64,000 nt of DNA from JBKQVT01 sp963727245 (GTDB lineage: Bacteria > Planctomycetota > Planctomycetia > Pirellulales > Thermoguttaceae), in assembly GCA_963727245.1 (NCBI GenBank), contig CAVSFO010000020.1, positions 1 through 64,000 of the forward strand, in the 5' to 3' direction. A program made the translations under genes and the position numbers. Under the pieces are notes generated by a model that searched no databases, was not told where the DNA came from, and saw only the letters and a list, made by a program, of their open reading frames with translations. This document shows positions 37,069-43,739 of this stretch, one piece after another (position 1 is the stretch's first letter; the number at the start of each line of letters is the position of its first letter).

Positions 37069-37727
37069 GCCTCTTCCTCCATTTCATCGTCGGCGTTGTC
37101 TTCCAAGCCCAGTTCGGCGGCCTCGCCACCCGCCTGCGCCTGGGTGCCTCCGCCTCCGAGGTCAGTCTTTTCCCAGTCTTGGTCCGCGTATTCGAGGGTC
37201 AAATCGACAAATCGGTACACGGGTGGACGGAAACGAAAGCGGCCGTCGTCGCGCATGGACACCATCCCCAGGCTCTTTAGCGGACCAAACACCTGGGAAC
37301 GCAGTGTTTCCGGCGTGATACCGAGGCTGGCCATCATTCCGCGCAGTTGAGTTGTGCCAAAGTGCGGGAGTTTTCCGATGTCAAAGACACGATTCGTCAG
37401 GGTCTGCACCCAACCTCGGGGGCTGTCCTGGATCTTGTGTTCCTCCAGGTCCTGGAAAAGCACCAGCAGGAAGAAGGTAATCGCTTGAAGCCTCTTGGAA
37501 GTCAAGGCCGGCCCACCGTTGAGATAGTAAAACCCTTGGGCGTTATGAATCAACTCATAGCCCAAGCCAGCGAGGACAAGTTCGTATCGCTCTTCGTCGT
37601 TCTCCAAATCCCGATAGACCGCACCGTCCTCCACACAGATATGGTGACCGGTACGCAGCAGGCGGAAAGCCTCGGCAAGCCGCTTTGGCAGAGCTTCAGC
37701 GTTCAAAGGCGGGCGGACTGTGCTCAT
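37065..37727 (-). CDS. jetB: Wadjet JetB/MksE-like kite subunit
   Basis: 220 residues. ALPKRLAEAFRLLRTGHHIC, YELVLAGLGYELIHNAQGFY and ITFFLLVLFQDLEEHK, then a winged-helix-like end (QVFGPLKSLGMVSMRDDGRF) and an acidic tail (EDNADDEMEEEA). This is the tandem-winged-helix kite subunit that binds the JetA kleisin. Start at 37727 after GGGGAGGAG; its ATG overlaps the jetA TGA and its TGA overlaps the jetC ATG. Confidence 0.82.
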   Translation of the reverse strand: MSTVRPPLNAEALPKRLAEAFRLLRTGHHICVEDGAVYRDLENDEERYELVLAGLGYELIHNAQGFYYLNGGPALTSKRLQAITFFLLVLFQDLEEHKIQDSPRGWVQTLTNRVFDIGKLPHFGTTQLRGMMASLGITPETLRSQVFGPLKSLGMVSMRDDGRFRFRPPVYRFVDLTLEYADQDWEKTDLGGGGTQAQAGGEAAELGLEDNADDEMEEEA

Positions 37728-38955
37728 TGTTCTCCTCCCCAATTCCATTGAGCGGCACGGACCGCCAAACAATCGACGTCATACGTCGAATACTCCCCTG
37801 TAGGATGGACCATCTCCGGCTTTGCTGCGATGATGCGCCGCAGCACATTGAAAGTGGCATCAGGCCCCAGTCCCTGGCAACGCTCTTGGAGCCACGCCAA
37901 CAGATCGGCGATCCCCGGGCCTCGTGTCAGATCCTCTATCAGACTCTCCGTGCTCCAAGACTGTGGTTCTTCCTGCGGCGCGGCAGGAGGTAAACGTGGT
38001 GGCTGTTGTTCCCGTGCCTTCAACACGAGACGGATGTAGGATCGTACTCCGCGGTCACTGAACAGCCGCTGCATCCTCTGATCGCTTATGTGGAGGCGGT
38101 TTTCCAGGTCAAGGCGGTCCCATCTGGCCTCCCGGATTGCTTCAATCGCCCGATTCAATCCCTTGGAAATACGGGTTTCCCGCATTGCGGCCTCGCATAG
38201 TGGCCCCAACTCCTTCATGGCTTCGTGAGCCCGTTGAAGCACCTGTCGCCGCATCCACATCAGATCTCGCCGTACGCTCCCAGCAAGACTCCCGATTCCT
38301 TGGGGATCATTCTCGTCCAATACAATCAACCGAGTGCAAGAGGCCAGGACTCGATCGGTCACGGCGTAGAACTCTCCTTGAATGTCCACGATCCGCACAA
38401 CCGGGTCGAGATAGTCGTCATGCAGCATGATCAGCCGTCGTAAACGGCTTCGGATATGGGCCGCTTCTTCCAAGGCACGGAACTCGGTAACTTCGTTCGA
38501 GATCCGTTCGCAGCTTTCCTCGACATTTCCGACAATTGTTTGGATCGAACTTTGGATCTCGTCCATGAGGAACAGCAATCGGTCCCTGTCGAGAATCGCC
38601 GTACCGGCCATCGCCGGCTCAATGGTGGCTTCCACTTGGCTGACGCACTTGTCGAGCGACTGCACCCAACCACGAATCACCTCCGGTGTTGCCATCGCAT
38701 GATGGTCGTGCAGTTGCGCATGAAGGTCACCAGAAACGCCGGCGGAGCCCATTCGGAGACTCCGCAAATCAGCATCCGCAACTCTTGCATGCGGCTGATC
38801 TTCCTGGCCGGGTTGCGGTCCTCTGGATCGTAATGCCGCAAGAGGGCGGCGACTTCCTCTTCCGAGGCGAACCGCCGGCGCTGACTACACATAGCCTCCA
38901 TGGCATGATAGTTGTCAGCGAGGAACCGCAGAAAGTCTTGGGGATTACGAGGCAC
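37724..38955 (-). CDS. jetA: Wadjet JetA/MksF-like kleisin (frameshifted)
   Basis: About 409 residues, first gene of the operon. N-terminus PRNPQDFLRFLADNYHAMEA plus EEEVAALLRHYDPEDRNPAR; after a frame break near 38710, a long helical part (VIRGWVQSLDKCVSQVEATI, FLMDEIQSSIQTIVGNVEES, HIRSRLRRLIMLHDDYLDPV) and a C-terminus starting with a Pro-rich linker (RLPPAAPQEEPQSW). Gene order A-B-C-D and coupling match Wadjet. The subtype is uncertain; the short JetB and Asn-type P-loop favour a type III/MksBEFG-like form. Confidence 0.75.
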
Positions 38956-39508
38956 TGGCTGGGTACTGTTGGGGGCTCGAAATCTCGTTACGTGTCCTTA
39001 CTGGCATCCGTGGTGTGCGTCTGCCACATGAGCTTGCCCCTCCTTGGGCGTCAAGTAATACGCCTTGTCTGCCAACAACCGGGAATCTTCTTCCCAGGGT
39101 TTTGGCAAGTGTGATGCCTCCGCCGGGGGTGCAGAACCTCAGGGCGAAAATGGGGGTTAATCACGACGGATAAAGGCATCCTCCCACGTTGGACGGCTCC
39201 GGAAGACTGACACTCTTGGCCCATCGGGGTGGAGAAACATCAATTCTAGTTGCTGGAAGACAGATTGTCAGCAACCCAGCGTTGCCGGACGCCGAAAAAG
39301 CCGGAGAAGTACATTTCAACGTCGACAGAGAAGCTTGGTTCCGGGGAGATCCGCCGAAGCCCCGATTTCCCCAATGAGCCGTTGGGAGTTTTCTCCCATT
39401 GGGGGGAGTCACCGAGTCGGGCAGCGTTCCCAACACACGTCGCCGACCGCCTCGCTAGAGGACGGGGCAGCGTGCGCCGTTGGCCAGGCCGTATCATTCC
39501 TTCCAAAG
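38956..39508. other. intergenic between jetA and the tRNA array
   Basis: No gene supported. A hairpin CCCCAATG...CATTGGGG (39371-39406) lies downstream of the last tRNA but has no T-tract on the minus strand. The jetA promoter should be in 38956-39160. Confidence 0.3.
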
Positions 39509-39580
39509 AGGCGCCGGTGGGAGTCGAACCCACTTCAAGCTGCTTTGCAGGCAGCCGCCGTGCCGTCTGGCTCCAGCGCC
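39509..39580 (-). tRNA. tRNA-Cys(GCA)
   Basis: Last gene of the array. Acceptor GGCGCTG/CGGCGCC, anticodon loop CTGCAAA, T-loop TTCGACT, discriminator U as in bacterial tRNA-Cys. CCA not encoded, as throughout the array. Confidence 0.95.
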
Positions 39581-39589
39581 ACGTTTCAG

Positions 39590-39662
39590 TGTCCTCGCCA
39601 GGAATTGGACCTGGTCTACGACCTTCGCACGGTCGCGTGCTAATCCGGCACACTCCGAGGAC
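39590..39662 (-). tRNA. tRNA-Arg(GCG), unusual
   Basis: Acceptor GTCCTCG/CGAGGAC, loop GTGCGAA. Anticodon GCG is rare in bacteria, where CGC is normally read by ACG; the T-loop is TCCAATT instead of TTCGANN. May be non-standard or non-functional in translation. Confidence 0.75.
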
Positions 39663-39673
39663 ATTCGTTTCAG

Positions 39674-39746
39674 CGCCCCGCCGAGGAATCGAACCCCGTC
39701 TTGCAGATTCGTAGTCTGCCGTGCTAATCCGGCACACTCGCAGGGC
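39674..39746 (-). tRNA. tRNA-Arg(ACG)
   Basis: Acceptor GCCCTGC/GCGGGGC, loop CTACGAA, T-loop TTCGATT. D-arm almost identical to the Arg(GCG) gene beside it, suggesting duplication. Confidence 0.93.
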
Positions 39747-39749
39747 AAG

Positions 39750-39821
39750 TGTCTCGACCAGGAATCGAACCTGGACCTGGACCTTCGGAGGGTCCTATGC
39801 GATCCGCTACACCATCGAGAC
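39750..39821 (-). tRNA. tRNA-Arg(CCG)
   Basis: Acceptor GTCTCGA/TCGAGAC, loop CTCCGAA, T-loop TTCGATT, discriminator A. Confidence 0.93.
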
Positions 39822-39827
39822 GAACAG

Positions 39828-39899
39828 TGTCCCGACCTGGAGTCGAACCAGGGCCAGGGCCTTAGGAGGGCCCCGTGCGATCCGCTACACCATCGGGAC
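39828..39899 (-). tRNA. tRNA-Arg(CCT)
   Basis: Acceptor GTCCCGA/TCGGGAC, loop CTCCTAA, T-loop TTCGACT. D-arm shared with Arg(CCG). Confidence 0.93.
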
Positions 39900-39909
39900 A
39901 AATGCACCA

Positions 39910-39983
39910 GAGCCGACGACTGGATTTGCACCAGCATGATGCGGTTTACAAAACCGCCGCCTCGCTGTTCGGCCACGTCGGCT
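39910..39983 (-). tRNA. tRNA-Thr(TGT)
   Basis: Acceptor AGCCGAC/GTCGGCT, anticodon stem GCGGT/ACCGC, loop TTTGTAA. The T-loop is TGCAAAT, lacking the usual TTC. Confidence 0.85.
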
Positions 39984-40065
39984 TTTTGGTGCCGATGCCG
40001 CGCTACGTCACACTCCCGGCCTCTTCAGCCGCGCGGCGCGACAACGGCATTTCAACCCATAAAAG

Positions 40066-40137
40066 GCAGGAGCGCGAGGATTCGAACCCCGTTGGGCGGC
40101 TTTGGAGGCCGCTTCCTCTCCCAGGAGGACACTCCTG
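40066..40137 (-). tRNA. tRNA-Trp(CCA)
   Basis: Acceptor CAGGAGT/GCTCCTG, loop CTCCAAA, T-loop TTCGAAT. First tRNA after the HNH gene interruption. Confidence 0.93.
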
Positions 40138-40181
40138 TATCGGCCCCCGGCACAGGCGGCCGGGGGCTTTTGGCGTAACAA

Positions 40182-40778
40182 CTACTCTCGCAGCGTCACG
40201 TTCCAGTACGCTTCGCTGACGAACTTCGACCAGCTCTCGATTCGCACCTCGTGATCCGCGTAGAGCGGCTTCCACGTCGGCCGGACCGGCTTGCGGCGCA
40301 GGTGCATCCGTGCCTGCTCCGGCGTCCGGTCGGCCTTCCGCTTGTTGCAGGCCATGCACGCCAGCACGCAGTTCTCCCAGTCCGACACGCCACCCTGCGA
40401 ACGCGGCAGGACGTGGTCCAGCGTCAAGTCCTCGCTGCCCGGCTGGCGGCCGCAGTATTGGCAGGTGTAGTGGTCACGCTTGAAAATGTTCCGGCGGCTG
40501 AAGGTCACGTGGGCCGTCGGCAGCCGATCGTAGCCGCTCAGCGCGACGACTTCCGGCACCCGCAACTTGAACCGTACCGCCTGGATGCAATCCTCGCCGT
40601 TGCGCGGCCGCAGCTTGGCCCAGTCAGCCCAGGTGTAAAGCTGGTAGTCGGCCGGATCCACGACGCGCGCGGACTCGTTCCACAGCAGCACCAGCGCACG
40701 GGCCACAGTGGCGACGTTCACCGGCTGCCAGTTGCGGTTCAATACCAGCGTCGGCCGCTGGAGTACCTTGGTGACCAT
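40182..40778 (-). CDS. HNH endonuclease inside the tRNA array
   Basis: 198 residues. N-terminal beta-rich region (LVLNRNWQPVNVATVARALV), then the HNH/zinc core: YTCQYCGRQPGSEDLTLDHV with LPRSQGG and NCVLACMACNKRKADRTPEQ, i.e. CxxC, DH, N and CxxC. Stand-alone HNH proteins of this type are common in planctomycete genomes. It lies between tRNA-His and tRNA-Trp, same strand, so it could be co-transcribed. Role could be homing, RNA/DNA repair or phage defence; nothing decides. Confidence 0.88.
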   Translation of the reverse strand: MVTKVLQRPTLVLNRNWQPVNVATVARALVLLWNESARVVDPADYQLYTWADWAKLRPRNGEDCIQAVRFKLRVPEVVALSGYDRLPTAHVTFSRRNIFKRDHYTCQYCGRQPGSEDLTLDHVLPRSQGGVSDWENCVLACMACNKRKADRTPEQARMHLRRKPVRPTWKPLYADHEVRIESWSKFVSEAYWNVTLRE

Positions 40779-40808
40779 AACATCCTCCGTTCAACAATTC
40801 TCCCCAGG

Positions 40809-40883
40809 GGTGTCCGAGGGGAGTCGAACCCCTACCTCCTGGTTCACAGCCAGGCATGCAGTAGCCGCTACACCACCGACACC
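40809..40883 (-). tRNA. tRNA-His(GTG)
   Basis: Loop CTGTGAA on stem CCTGG/CCAGG; extra 5' G (G-1) opposite C73 as required for HisRS. One G-G mismatch in the acceptor stem. Confidence 0.92.
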
Positions 40884-40902
40884 ATATAACCGTCTCCACC
40901 AG

Positions 40903-40974
40903 TACCCCGACCAGGAGTTGAACCTGGATCGCCTCGTTAGAAGTGAGGCATGATGTCCGTTTCACTATCGGGGC
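40903..40974 (-). tRNA. tRNA-Arg(TCT)
   Basis: Acceptor GCCCCGA/TCGGGGT, loop CTTCTAA; A-C mismatch at the base of the anticodon loop. T-loop TTCAACT. Confidence 0.88.
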
Positions 40975-40994
40975 ACGTAATTCGGCACACCAAG

Positions 40995-41080
40995 CGGAAG
41001 GCATGGGATTTGAACCCACATCCCTGTAAAGGGGCACGGTTTAGCAAACCGGCTCGGCCAACCATATCCGACTACCTTCC
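40995..41080 (-). tRNA. tRNA-Ser(GCT)
   Basis: Class II: acceptor GGAAGGT/GCCTTCC, loop TTGCTAA, long variable arm CCCCTTTACAGGG. T-loop TTCAAAT. Confidence 0.92.
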
Positions 41081-41089
41081 GTATTTCAG

Positions 41090-41160
41090 TGGACCAACCG
41101 GGAATTGAACCCGGATCTCCAGTTCGCCGAACTGGCGTCTTCCCATTGGACCATCAGCCC
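41090..41160 (-). tRNA. tRNA-Ala(GGC), C33
   Basis: Stem CCAGT/ACTGG, loop TCGGCGA: position 33 is C, not the near-universal U. Acceptor GGGCTGA/TTGGTCC has four G-U or weak pairs. Identity assigned from the anticodon only. Confidence 0.75.
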
Positions 41161-41171
41161 GTCATCTTCAG

Positions 41172-41242
41172 TGGACCGCCGGGGAATCGAACCCCGATTG
41201 CCTGGGTGCAAACCAAGCGTCTTCCCGTTGGACCAGCGGCCC
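41172..41242 (-). tRNA. tRNA-Ala(TGC)
   Basis: Acceptor GGGCCGC/GCGGTCC, loop TTTGCAC with U33. D-arm resembles the Ala(GGC) neighbour. Confidence 0.9.
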
Positions 41243-41253
41243 GTATCTTTAAG

Positions 41254-41324
41254 AGGTCCATCCCGGAGTTGAACCGGGTCTTCCTCCTTACCGAGGAGGT
41301 GTGCCGCCGAAACACCTACAGACC
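41254..41324 (-). tRNA. tRNA-Thr(GGT), C33
   Basis: Acceptor GGTCTGT/ATGGACC, stem CCTCC/GGAGG, loop TCGGTAA with C33. T-loop TTCAACT. Confidence 0.78.
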
Positions 41325-41336
41325 GTTTTGCAACAG

Positions 41337-41427
41337 TGATCCCGGATGGAGTCGAACCCGGGCACCATCCGAAGGATGGTCGTTCCTGGTTGTCACCCAG
41401 GCGTCTTCGCCGTTGGACCACGGGATC
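41337..41427 (-). tRNA. tRNA-Val(GAC) with long variable arm
   Basis: Acceptor GATCCCG/CGGGATC, anticodon stem CCTGG/CCAGG, loop GTGACAA. A 7-bp variable hairpin (ACCATCC-TTCG-GGATGGT) makes it class II, unlike any normal tRNA-Val; the T-stem pairs poorly. Confidence 0.75.
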
Positions 41428-41430
41428 AAG

Positions 41431-41504
41431 TGACCGAGGTGGGAGTCGAACCCACAGGCACGAGGCTCTCGACCTCGCCGCTATGCCAATTTGCGTACCC
41501 GGTC
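41431..41504 (-). tRNA. tRNA-Leu(GAG), short variable loop, C33
   Basis: Acceptor GACCGGG/CTCGGTC, loop TCGAGAG (C33). Variable region only ~5 nt, whereas bacterial tRNA-Leu is class II. Confidence 0.75.
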
Positions 41505-41506
41505 GT

Positions 41507-41573
41507 GGCGGGTCCGGGGGTCGCACCCGGCGGTCCAGGCTTATGGGGCCCGGCTGAGCACTGGCCCACCCGC
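41507..41573 (-). tRNA. tRNA with CAT anticodon (Met-like), C33
   Basis: 67 nt, short D-region; loop CCCATAA (C33), T-loop TGCGACC. Could be Met or, if lysidine-modified, Ile. Acceptor GCGGGTG/GACCCGC. Confidence 0.65.
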
Positions 41574-41575
41574 AG

Positions 41576-41645
41576 TTGCAGGCCCCGGTATCGAACCGGG
41601 CGCACCGGCCTTATGGGAGCCAGTTGGGCACCTGCCGCGCCTGCA
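41576..41645 (-). tRNA. tRNA with CAT anticodon (Met-like), second copy, C33
   Basis: Acceptor TGCAGGC/GCCTGCA, loop CCCATAA (C33), T-loop TTCGATA. A different body from the neighbouring CAT gene. No initiator C1-A72 mismatch. Confidence 0.7.
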
Positions 41646-41650
41646 ATAAA

Positions 41651-41733
41651 TGACCAAGGGGAGACTCGAACTCCCAAGCCCGAAGGGCACGACGTTCTGA
41701 GCGTCGCGCGTCTACCAGTTGCGCCACTTGGTC
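41651..41733 (-). tRNA. tRNA-Leu(CAG)
   Basis: Canonical class II: acceptor GACCAAG/CTTGGTC, loop CTCAGAA, variable arm GCCC-TTCG-GGGC type, T-loop TTCGAGT. Confidence 0.95.
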
Positions 41734-41740
41734 ATATCAG

Positions 41741-41813
41741 CAGCCCGTGCGGGAATTGAACCCGCCTTTCCGGCGTGAGGGGCCGGTGTCCTTGGCCGAT
41801 AGACGAACGGGCC
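41741..41813 (-). tRNA. tRNA-Glu(CTC), C33
   Basis: Acceptor GGCCCGT/ACGGGCT, stem CCGGC/GCCGG, loop CCCTCAC (C33). 5' half close to Glu(TTC) at 43903. Confidence 0.8.
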
Positions 41814-41821
41814 ATGTTCAG

Positions 41822-41902
41822 TGCGTCGGGCAGGAGTTGAACCTGCACAGCCTGTGGCGGCGGAGTTACAGTCCGTTGGGCTCACCATTGCCCAGCCGAC
41901 GC
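41822..41902 (-). tRNA. tRNA-Tyr(GTA)
   Basis: Class II: acceptor GCGTCGG/CCGACGC, loop CTGTAAC, extended variable region GCCACAGGCTGTG, discriminator A. Confidence 0.9.
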
Positions 41903-41913
41903 ATGTTTTCCAG

Positions 41914-41988
41914 TGGCGCAGGCGGGAGTCGAACCCGCAGATCACCAAGGTTTGAGCTTGGCCGCTTTGCCGATTTGCGTACCGCGCC
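41914..41988 (-). tRNA. tRNA-Leu(CAA), short variable loop
   Basis: Acceptor GGCGCGG/CTGCGCC, stem CCAAG/CTTGG, loop CTCAAAC. Variable region ~6 nt, not the class II arm expected for Leu. Confidence 0.78.
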
Positions 41989-42058
41989 ATGCCTGCTTCT
42001 CTGTTCCACCGGACGGCCTGCTCTTGGCTTCGGCCGTTCTTCCCGGCATGTCATTCAG

Positions 42059-42133
42059 CGCCCTCGACGGGATTTGGACCCGCGATCTCCTGCGTGACAG
42101 GCAGGCGAGCACTCCAGGCTGCTCCACGAGGGC
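42059..42133 (-). tRNA. tRNA-Asp(GTC)
   Basis: Acceptor GCCCTCG/CGAGGGC, stem CCTGC/GCAGG, loop CTGTCAC, discriminator G as for Asp. T-loop TCCAAAT. Confidence 0.9.
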
Positions 42134-42147
42134 ATGATCGTTCGCAG

Positions 42148-42221
42148 TGGCTCAGGTGGGACTCGAACCCACAGCATCCCTGGTTCTAAGCCAAGGTGGT
42201 CTGCCGGTTGCCTACCGAGCC
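42148..42221 (-). tRNA. tRNA-Leu(TAG), short variable loop
   Basis: Acceptor GGCTCGG/CTGAGCC, stem CTTGG/CCAGG, loop CTTAGAA; variable ~6 nt. Confidence 0.78.
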
Positions 42222-42249
42222 GCAGTGCCCAGGACCAGCCTTCGGCCGG

Positions 42250-42319
42250 TGCCCGGAGTCGAACCCGCAAACGCTCGGGTTTAAGCCGAGCCGCTCTGCC
42301 TCATTGGCGTATCTGGGCC
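42250..42319 (-). tRNA. tRNA-Leu(TAA), degenerate 3' half
   Basis: Stem CTCGG/CCGAG, loop CTTAAAC, short variable. The T-stem/acceptor 3' side is shortened (CTCCGGGCACC where a CTCCCGCCTGGGCC-like sequence is expected), so the cloverleaf is incomplete and the 3' end is approximate. Possibly a pseudo-tRNA or an indel cluster. Confidence 0.55.
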
Positions 42320-42323
42320 GAAG

Positions 42324-42396
42324 TAGTCCTGGGCGGACTCGAACCGCCGATCGTCACCTTGTAAGGGTGCTGCCTTCGCCGCTGGGCTACAGGACC
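42324..42396 (-). tRNA. tRNA-Val(TAC)
   Basis: Acceptor GGTCCTG/CAGGACT, loop CTTACAA, normal short variable loop, discriminator A; the canonical Val tRNA of the array. Confidence 0.92.
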
Positions 42397-42409
42397 ATGT
42401 TCATTTCAG

Positions 42410-42480
42410 TGGAGTCACCGGGAGTCGCACCCGGATCTCCAGCGTGCGGAGCTGGCGTCGTCCTGTTGGACCATGACCCC
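42410..42480 (-). tRNA. tRNA-Ala(CGC), C33
   Basis: Acceptor GGGGTCA/TGACTCC, stem CCAGC/GCTGG, loop TCCGCAC (C33), T-loop TGCGACT. Confidence 0.75.
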
Positions 42481-42495
42481 AATGTCTCTTGGCAG

Positions 42496-42581
42496 CGGAA
42501 GCCGTGGGACTCGAACCCACAAGCGGTTTTCAACCGCCACCTGTTTTCAAGACAGGCTCCTCATCCGGCCGGATGGCTTCC
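42496..42581 (-). tRNA. tRNA-Ser(TGA)
   Basis: Class II: acceptor GGAAGCC/GGCTTCC, stem CCTGT/ACAGG, loop CTTGAAA, variable arm GGCGGTTGAAAACCGCT, discriminator G. Confidence 0.95.
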
Positions 42582-42590
42582 GTGATCAAG

Positions 42591-42661
42591 CTGCGGAGGC
42601 TGGAATCGAACCAGCATGAAGACCTTCAGAGAGTCTCATCCTGCCGTTAGATGACTCCGCA
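42591..42661 (-). tRNA. tRNA-Gln(CTG)
   Basis: Acceptor TGCGGAG/CTCCGCA with the U1-A72 pair of Gln, loop CTCTGAA, discriminator G. Confidence 0.95.
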
Positions 42662-42698
42662 TCGTTTGCGCGGCGAGACATGGTTCGCCGACTGCAAG

Positions 42699-42769
42699 CT
42701 CGGGGAGGAGGGGTTGAACCTCCGTTGCCTGGTTCAAAGCCAGGAAGCCTACCGCTAGCTGATCCCCGA
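42699..42769 (-). tRNA. tRNA-Gln(TTG)
   Basis: Acceptor TCGGGGA/TCCCCGA (U1-A72), stem CCTGG/CCAGG, loop CTTTGAA, discriminator G. Confidence 0.95.
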
Positions 42770-42782
42770 TCAACGTCCAGAG

Positions 42783-42874
42783 AGTGCCCTGTGGGAGTCG
42801 AACCGGGCACCGCCGCGCAGCGGTGGTCGCGCCAGCTTGGAAGGCTGGCACCTCTGCCGCTCGGCCAAGGGCAC
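42783..42874 (-). tRNA. tRNA-Gly(TCC) with long variable arm
   Basis: Acceptor GTGCCCT/AGGGCAC, stem CCAGC/GCTGG, loop CTTCCAA. A long GC variable hairpin (CACCGC-TGC-GCGGCGGTG type) is alien to tRNA-Gly, and the T-stem 5' strand does not pair with CCCAC. D-arm is Ser-like (GGCCGAGCGGCAGAGG). Confidence 0.75.
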
Positions 42875-42880
42875 CTCGAG

Positions 42881-42964
42881 CGGAAGGAGAGGGAGTCGAA
42901 CCCTCAAGGCTCATCGCTCGGCCGCTTTCGGGGCGGCTGCCATCGCCAGTTGGCTTGCCCTTCC
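42881..42964 (-). tRNA. tRNA-Ser(CGA), C33
   Basis: Class II: acceptor GGAAGGG/TCCTTCC, stem GCCGC/GCGGC, loop CCCGAAA (C33), discriminator G. A second Ser(CGA) in addition to the att-site gene at 56172. Confidence 0.82.
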
Positions 42965-42973
42965 GTTTGCAGG

Positions 42974-43048
42974 CTGCGGTGGCAGGAATCGAACCTGCGA
43001 CGTGACGCTTAACAGGCGCCCGCCCGTGCCAACACAGGCCCCACCGCA
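42974..43048 (-). tRNA. tRNA-Asn(GTT)
   Basis: Acceptor TGCGGTG/CACCGCA, loop CTGTTAA, T-loop TTCGATT, discriminator G. Confidence 0.94.
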
Positions 43049-43055
43049 ATCGCAG

Positions 43056-43129
43056 TCAGGACGGCGGGATTTGAACCCGCGGTCTCGTGCTCCCGAAGCA
43101 CGCGGAATACCAGGCTTTCCTACGTCCTG
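43056..43129 (-). tRNA. tRNA-Pro(CGG)
   Basis: Acceptor CAGGACG/CGTCCTG, stem CGTGC/GCACG, loop TTCGGGA, discriminator A. Confidence 0.93.
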
Positions 43130-43136
43130 CGTCAAG

Positions 43137-43207
43137 AGCGCCCAGCGGGAGTCGAACCCGCACTTCCGCCATGGCAAGGCGGCAGGCTGCCGCTACATCA
43201 TGGGCGC
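43137..43207 (-). tRNA. tRNA-Gly(GCC)
   Basis: Acceptor GCGCCCA/TGGGCGC, stem CCGCC/GGCGG, loop TTGCCAT, discriminator U, normal short variable loop. Confidence 0.95.
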
Positions 43208-43239
43208 AAACGTGGTGTGCCGAATTGTCAAACAACAGG

Positions 43240-43311
43240 GGCACCGGGAGGGACTCGAACCCTCGTCGCCGCATTACGGGTGCGGTATCCTCGCCACTGG
43301 ACGACCAGTGC
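43240..43311 (-). tRNA. tRNA-Thr(CGT), C33
   Basis: Acceptor GCACTGG/CCGGTGC, stem CCGCA/TGCGG, loop CCCGTAA (C33). Confidence 0.78.
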
Positions 43312-43322
43312 TATCACTTCAG

Positions 43323-43395
43323 TGGGACCAGAGGGACTTGAACCCTCACCTGGCGGATTAAGAGTCCGCTGTGCTGCCGCTAGCACCTTGGTCCC
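43323..43395 (-). tRNA. tRNA-Lys(CTT), copy 1
   Basis: Acceptor GGGACCA/TGGTCCC, stem GCGGA/TCCGC, loop CTCTTAA. Confidence 0.94.
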
Positions 43396-43421
43396 GTCTT
43401 CTGCTTTTTTACGCGCAGAGT

Positions 43422-43492
43422 GGGCGCGGAGGGAGTCGAACCCTCAGTCTGACCCTTATAAGAGGCCCGCTCTGACCGTTGAGCTACGCGCC
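43422..43492 (-). tRNA. tRNA-Ile(TAT)
   Basis: Acceptor GGCGCGT/GGCGCGCC-like with one mismatch, loop CTTATAA. Anticodon TAT is uncommon, since ATA is usually read by a lysidine-modified CAT tRNA. Confidence 0.8.
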
Positions 43493-43503
43493 GTCACGGC
43501 GAG

Positions 43504-43575
43504 TGGGGCCGAAAGGACTTGAACCTTCACCTACCGGATTAAGAGTCTGGTGTGCTGCCGTTACACCACGACCCC
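43504..43575 (-). tRNA. tRNA-Lys(CTT), copy 2
   Basis: Acceptor GGGGTCG/CGGCCCC, loop CTCTTAA with an A-C mismatch in the anticodon stem. Body diverged from copy 1. No Lys(TTT) in the array. Confidence 0.85.
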
Positions 43576-43641
43576 GAAATGCAGGCCGGGCGTATGCGTT
43601 TCCATCGGGTTTGCTTCATCGTCATGCTCCTCACTTTCCAA

Positions 43642-43713
43642 TGGTAGCCCTGAGAGTCGAACTCAGCGCCACCCGGTTATCAGCCGGGTTTGGGCATCCG
43701 GCCCTCGGCTACC
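43642..43713 (-). tRNA. tRNA-Ile(GAT)
   Basis: Acceptor GGTAGCC/GGCTACC, stem CCCGG/CCGGG, loop CTGATAA, T-loop TTCGACT. Confidence 0.95.
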
Positions 43714-43739
43714 TTGTACCAACGTCGTTGTCCGTCATG

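Noticed and set aside
40143..40170. Hairpin GCCCCCGGC...GCCGGGGGC between the HNH gene and tRNA-Trp as a terminator
   Set aside because: The T-tract is on the plus strand, where there is no transcript to terminate; on the minus strand no T-run follows.
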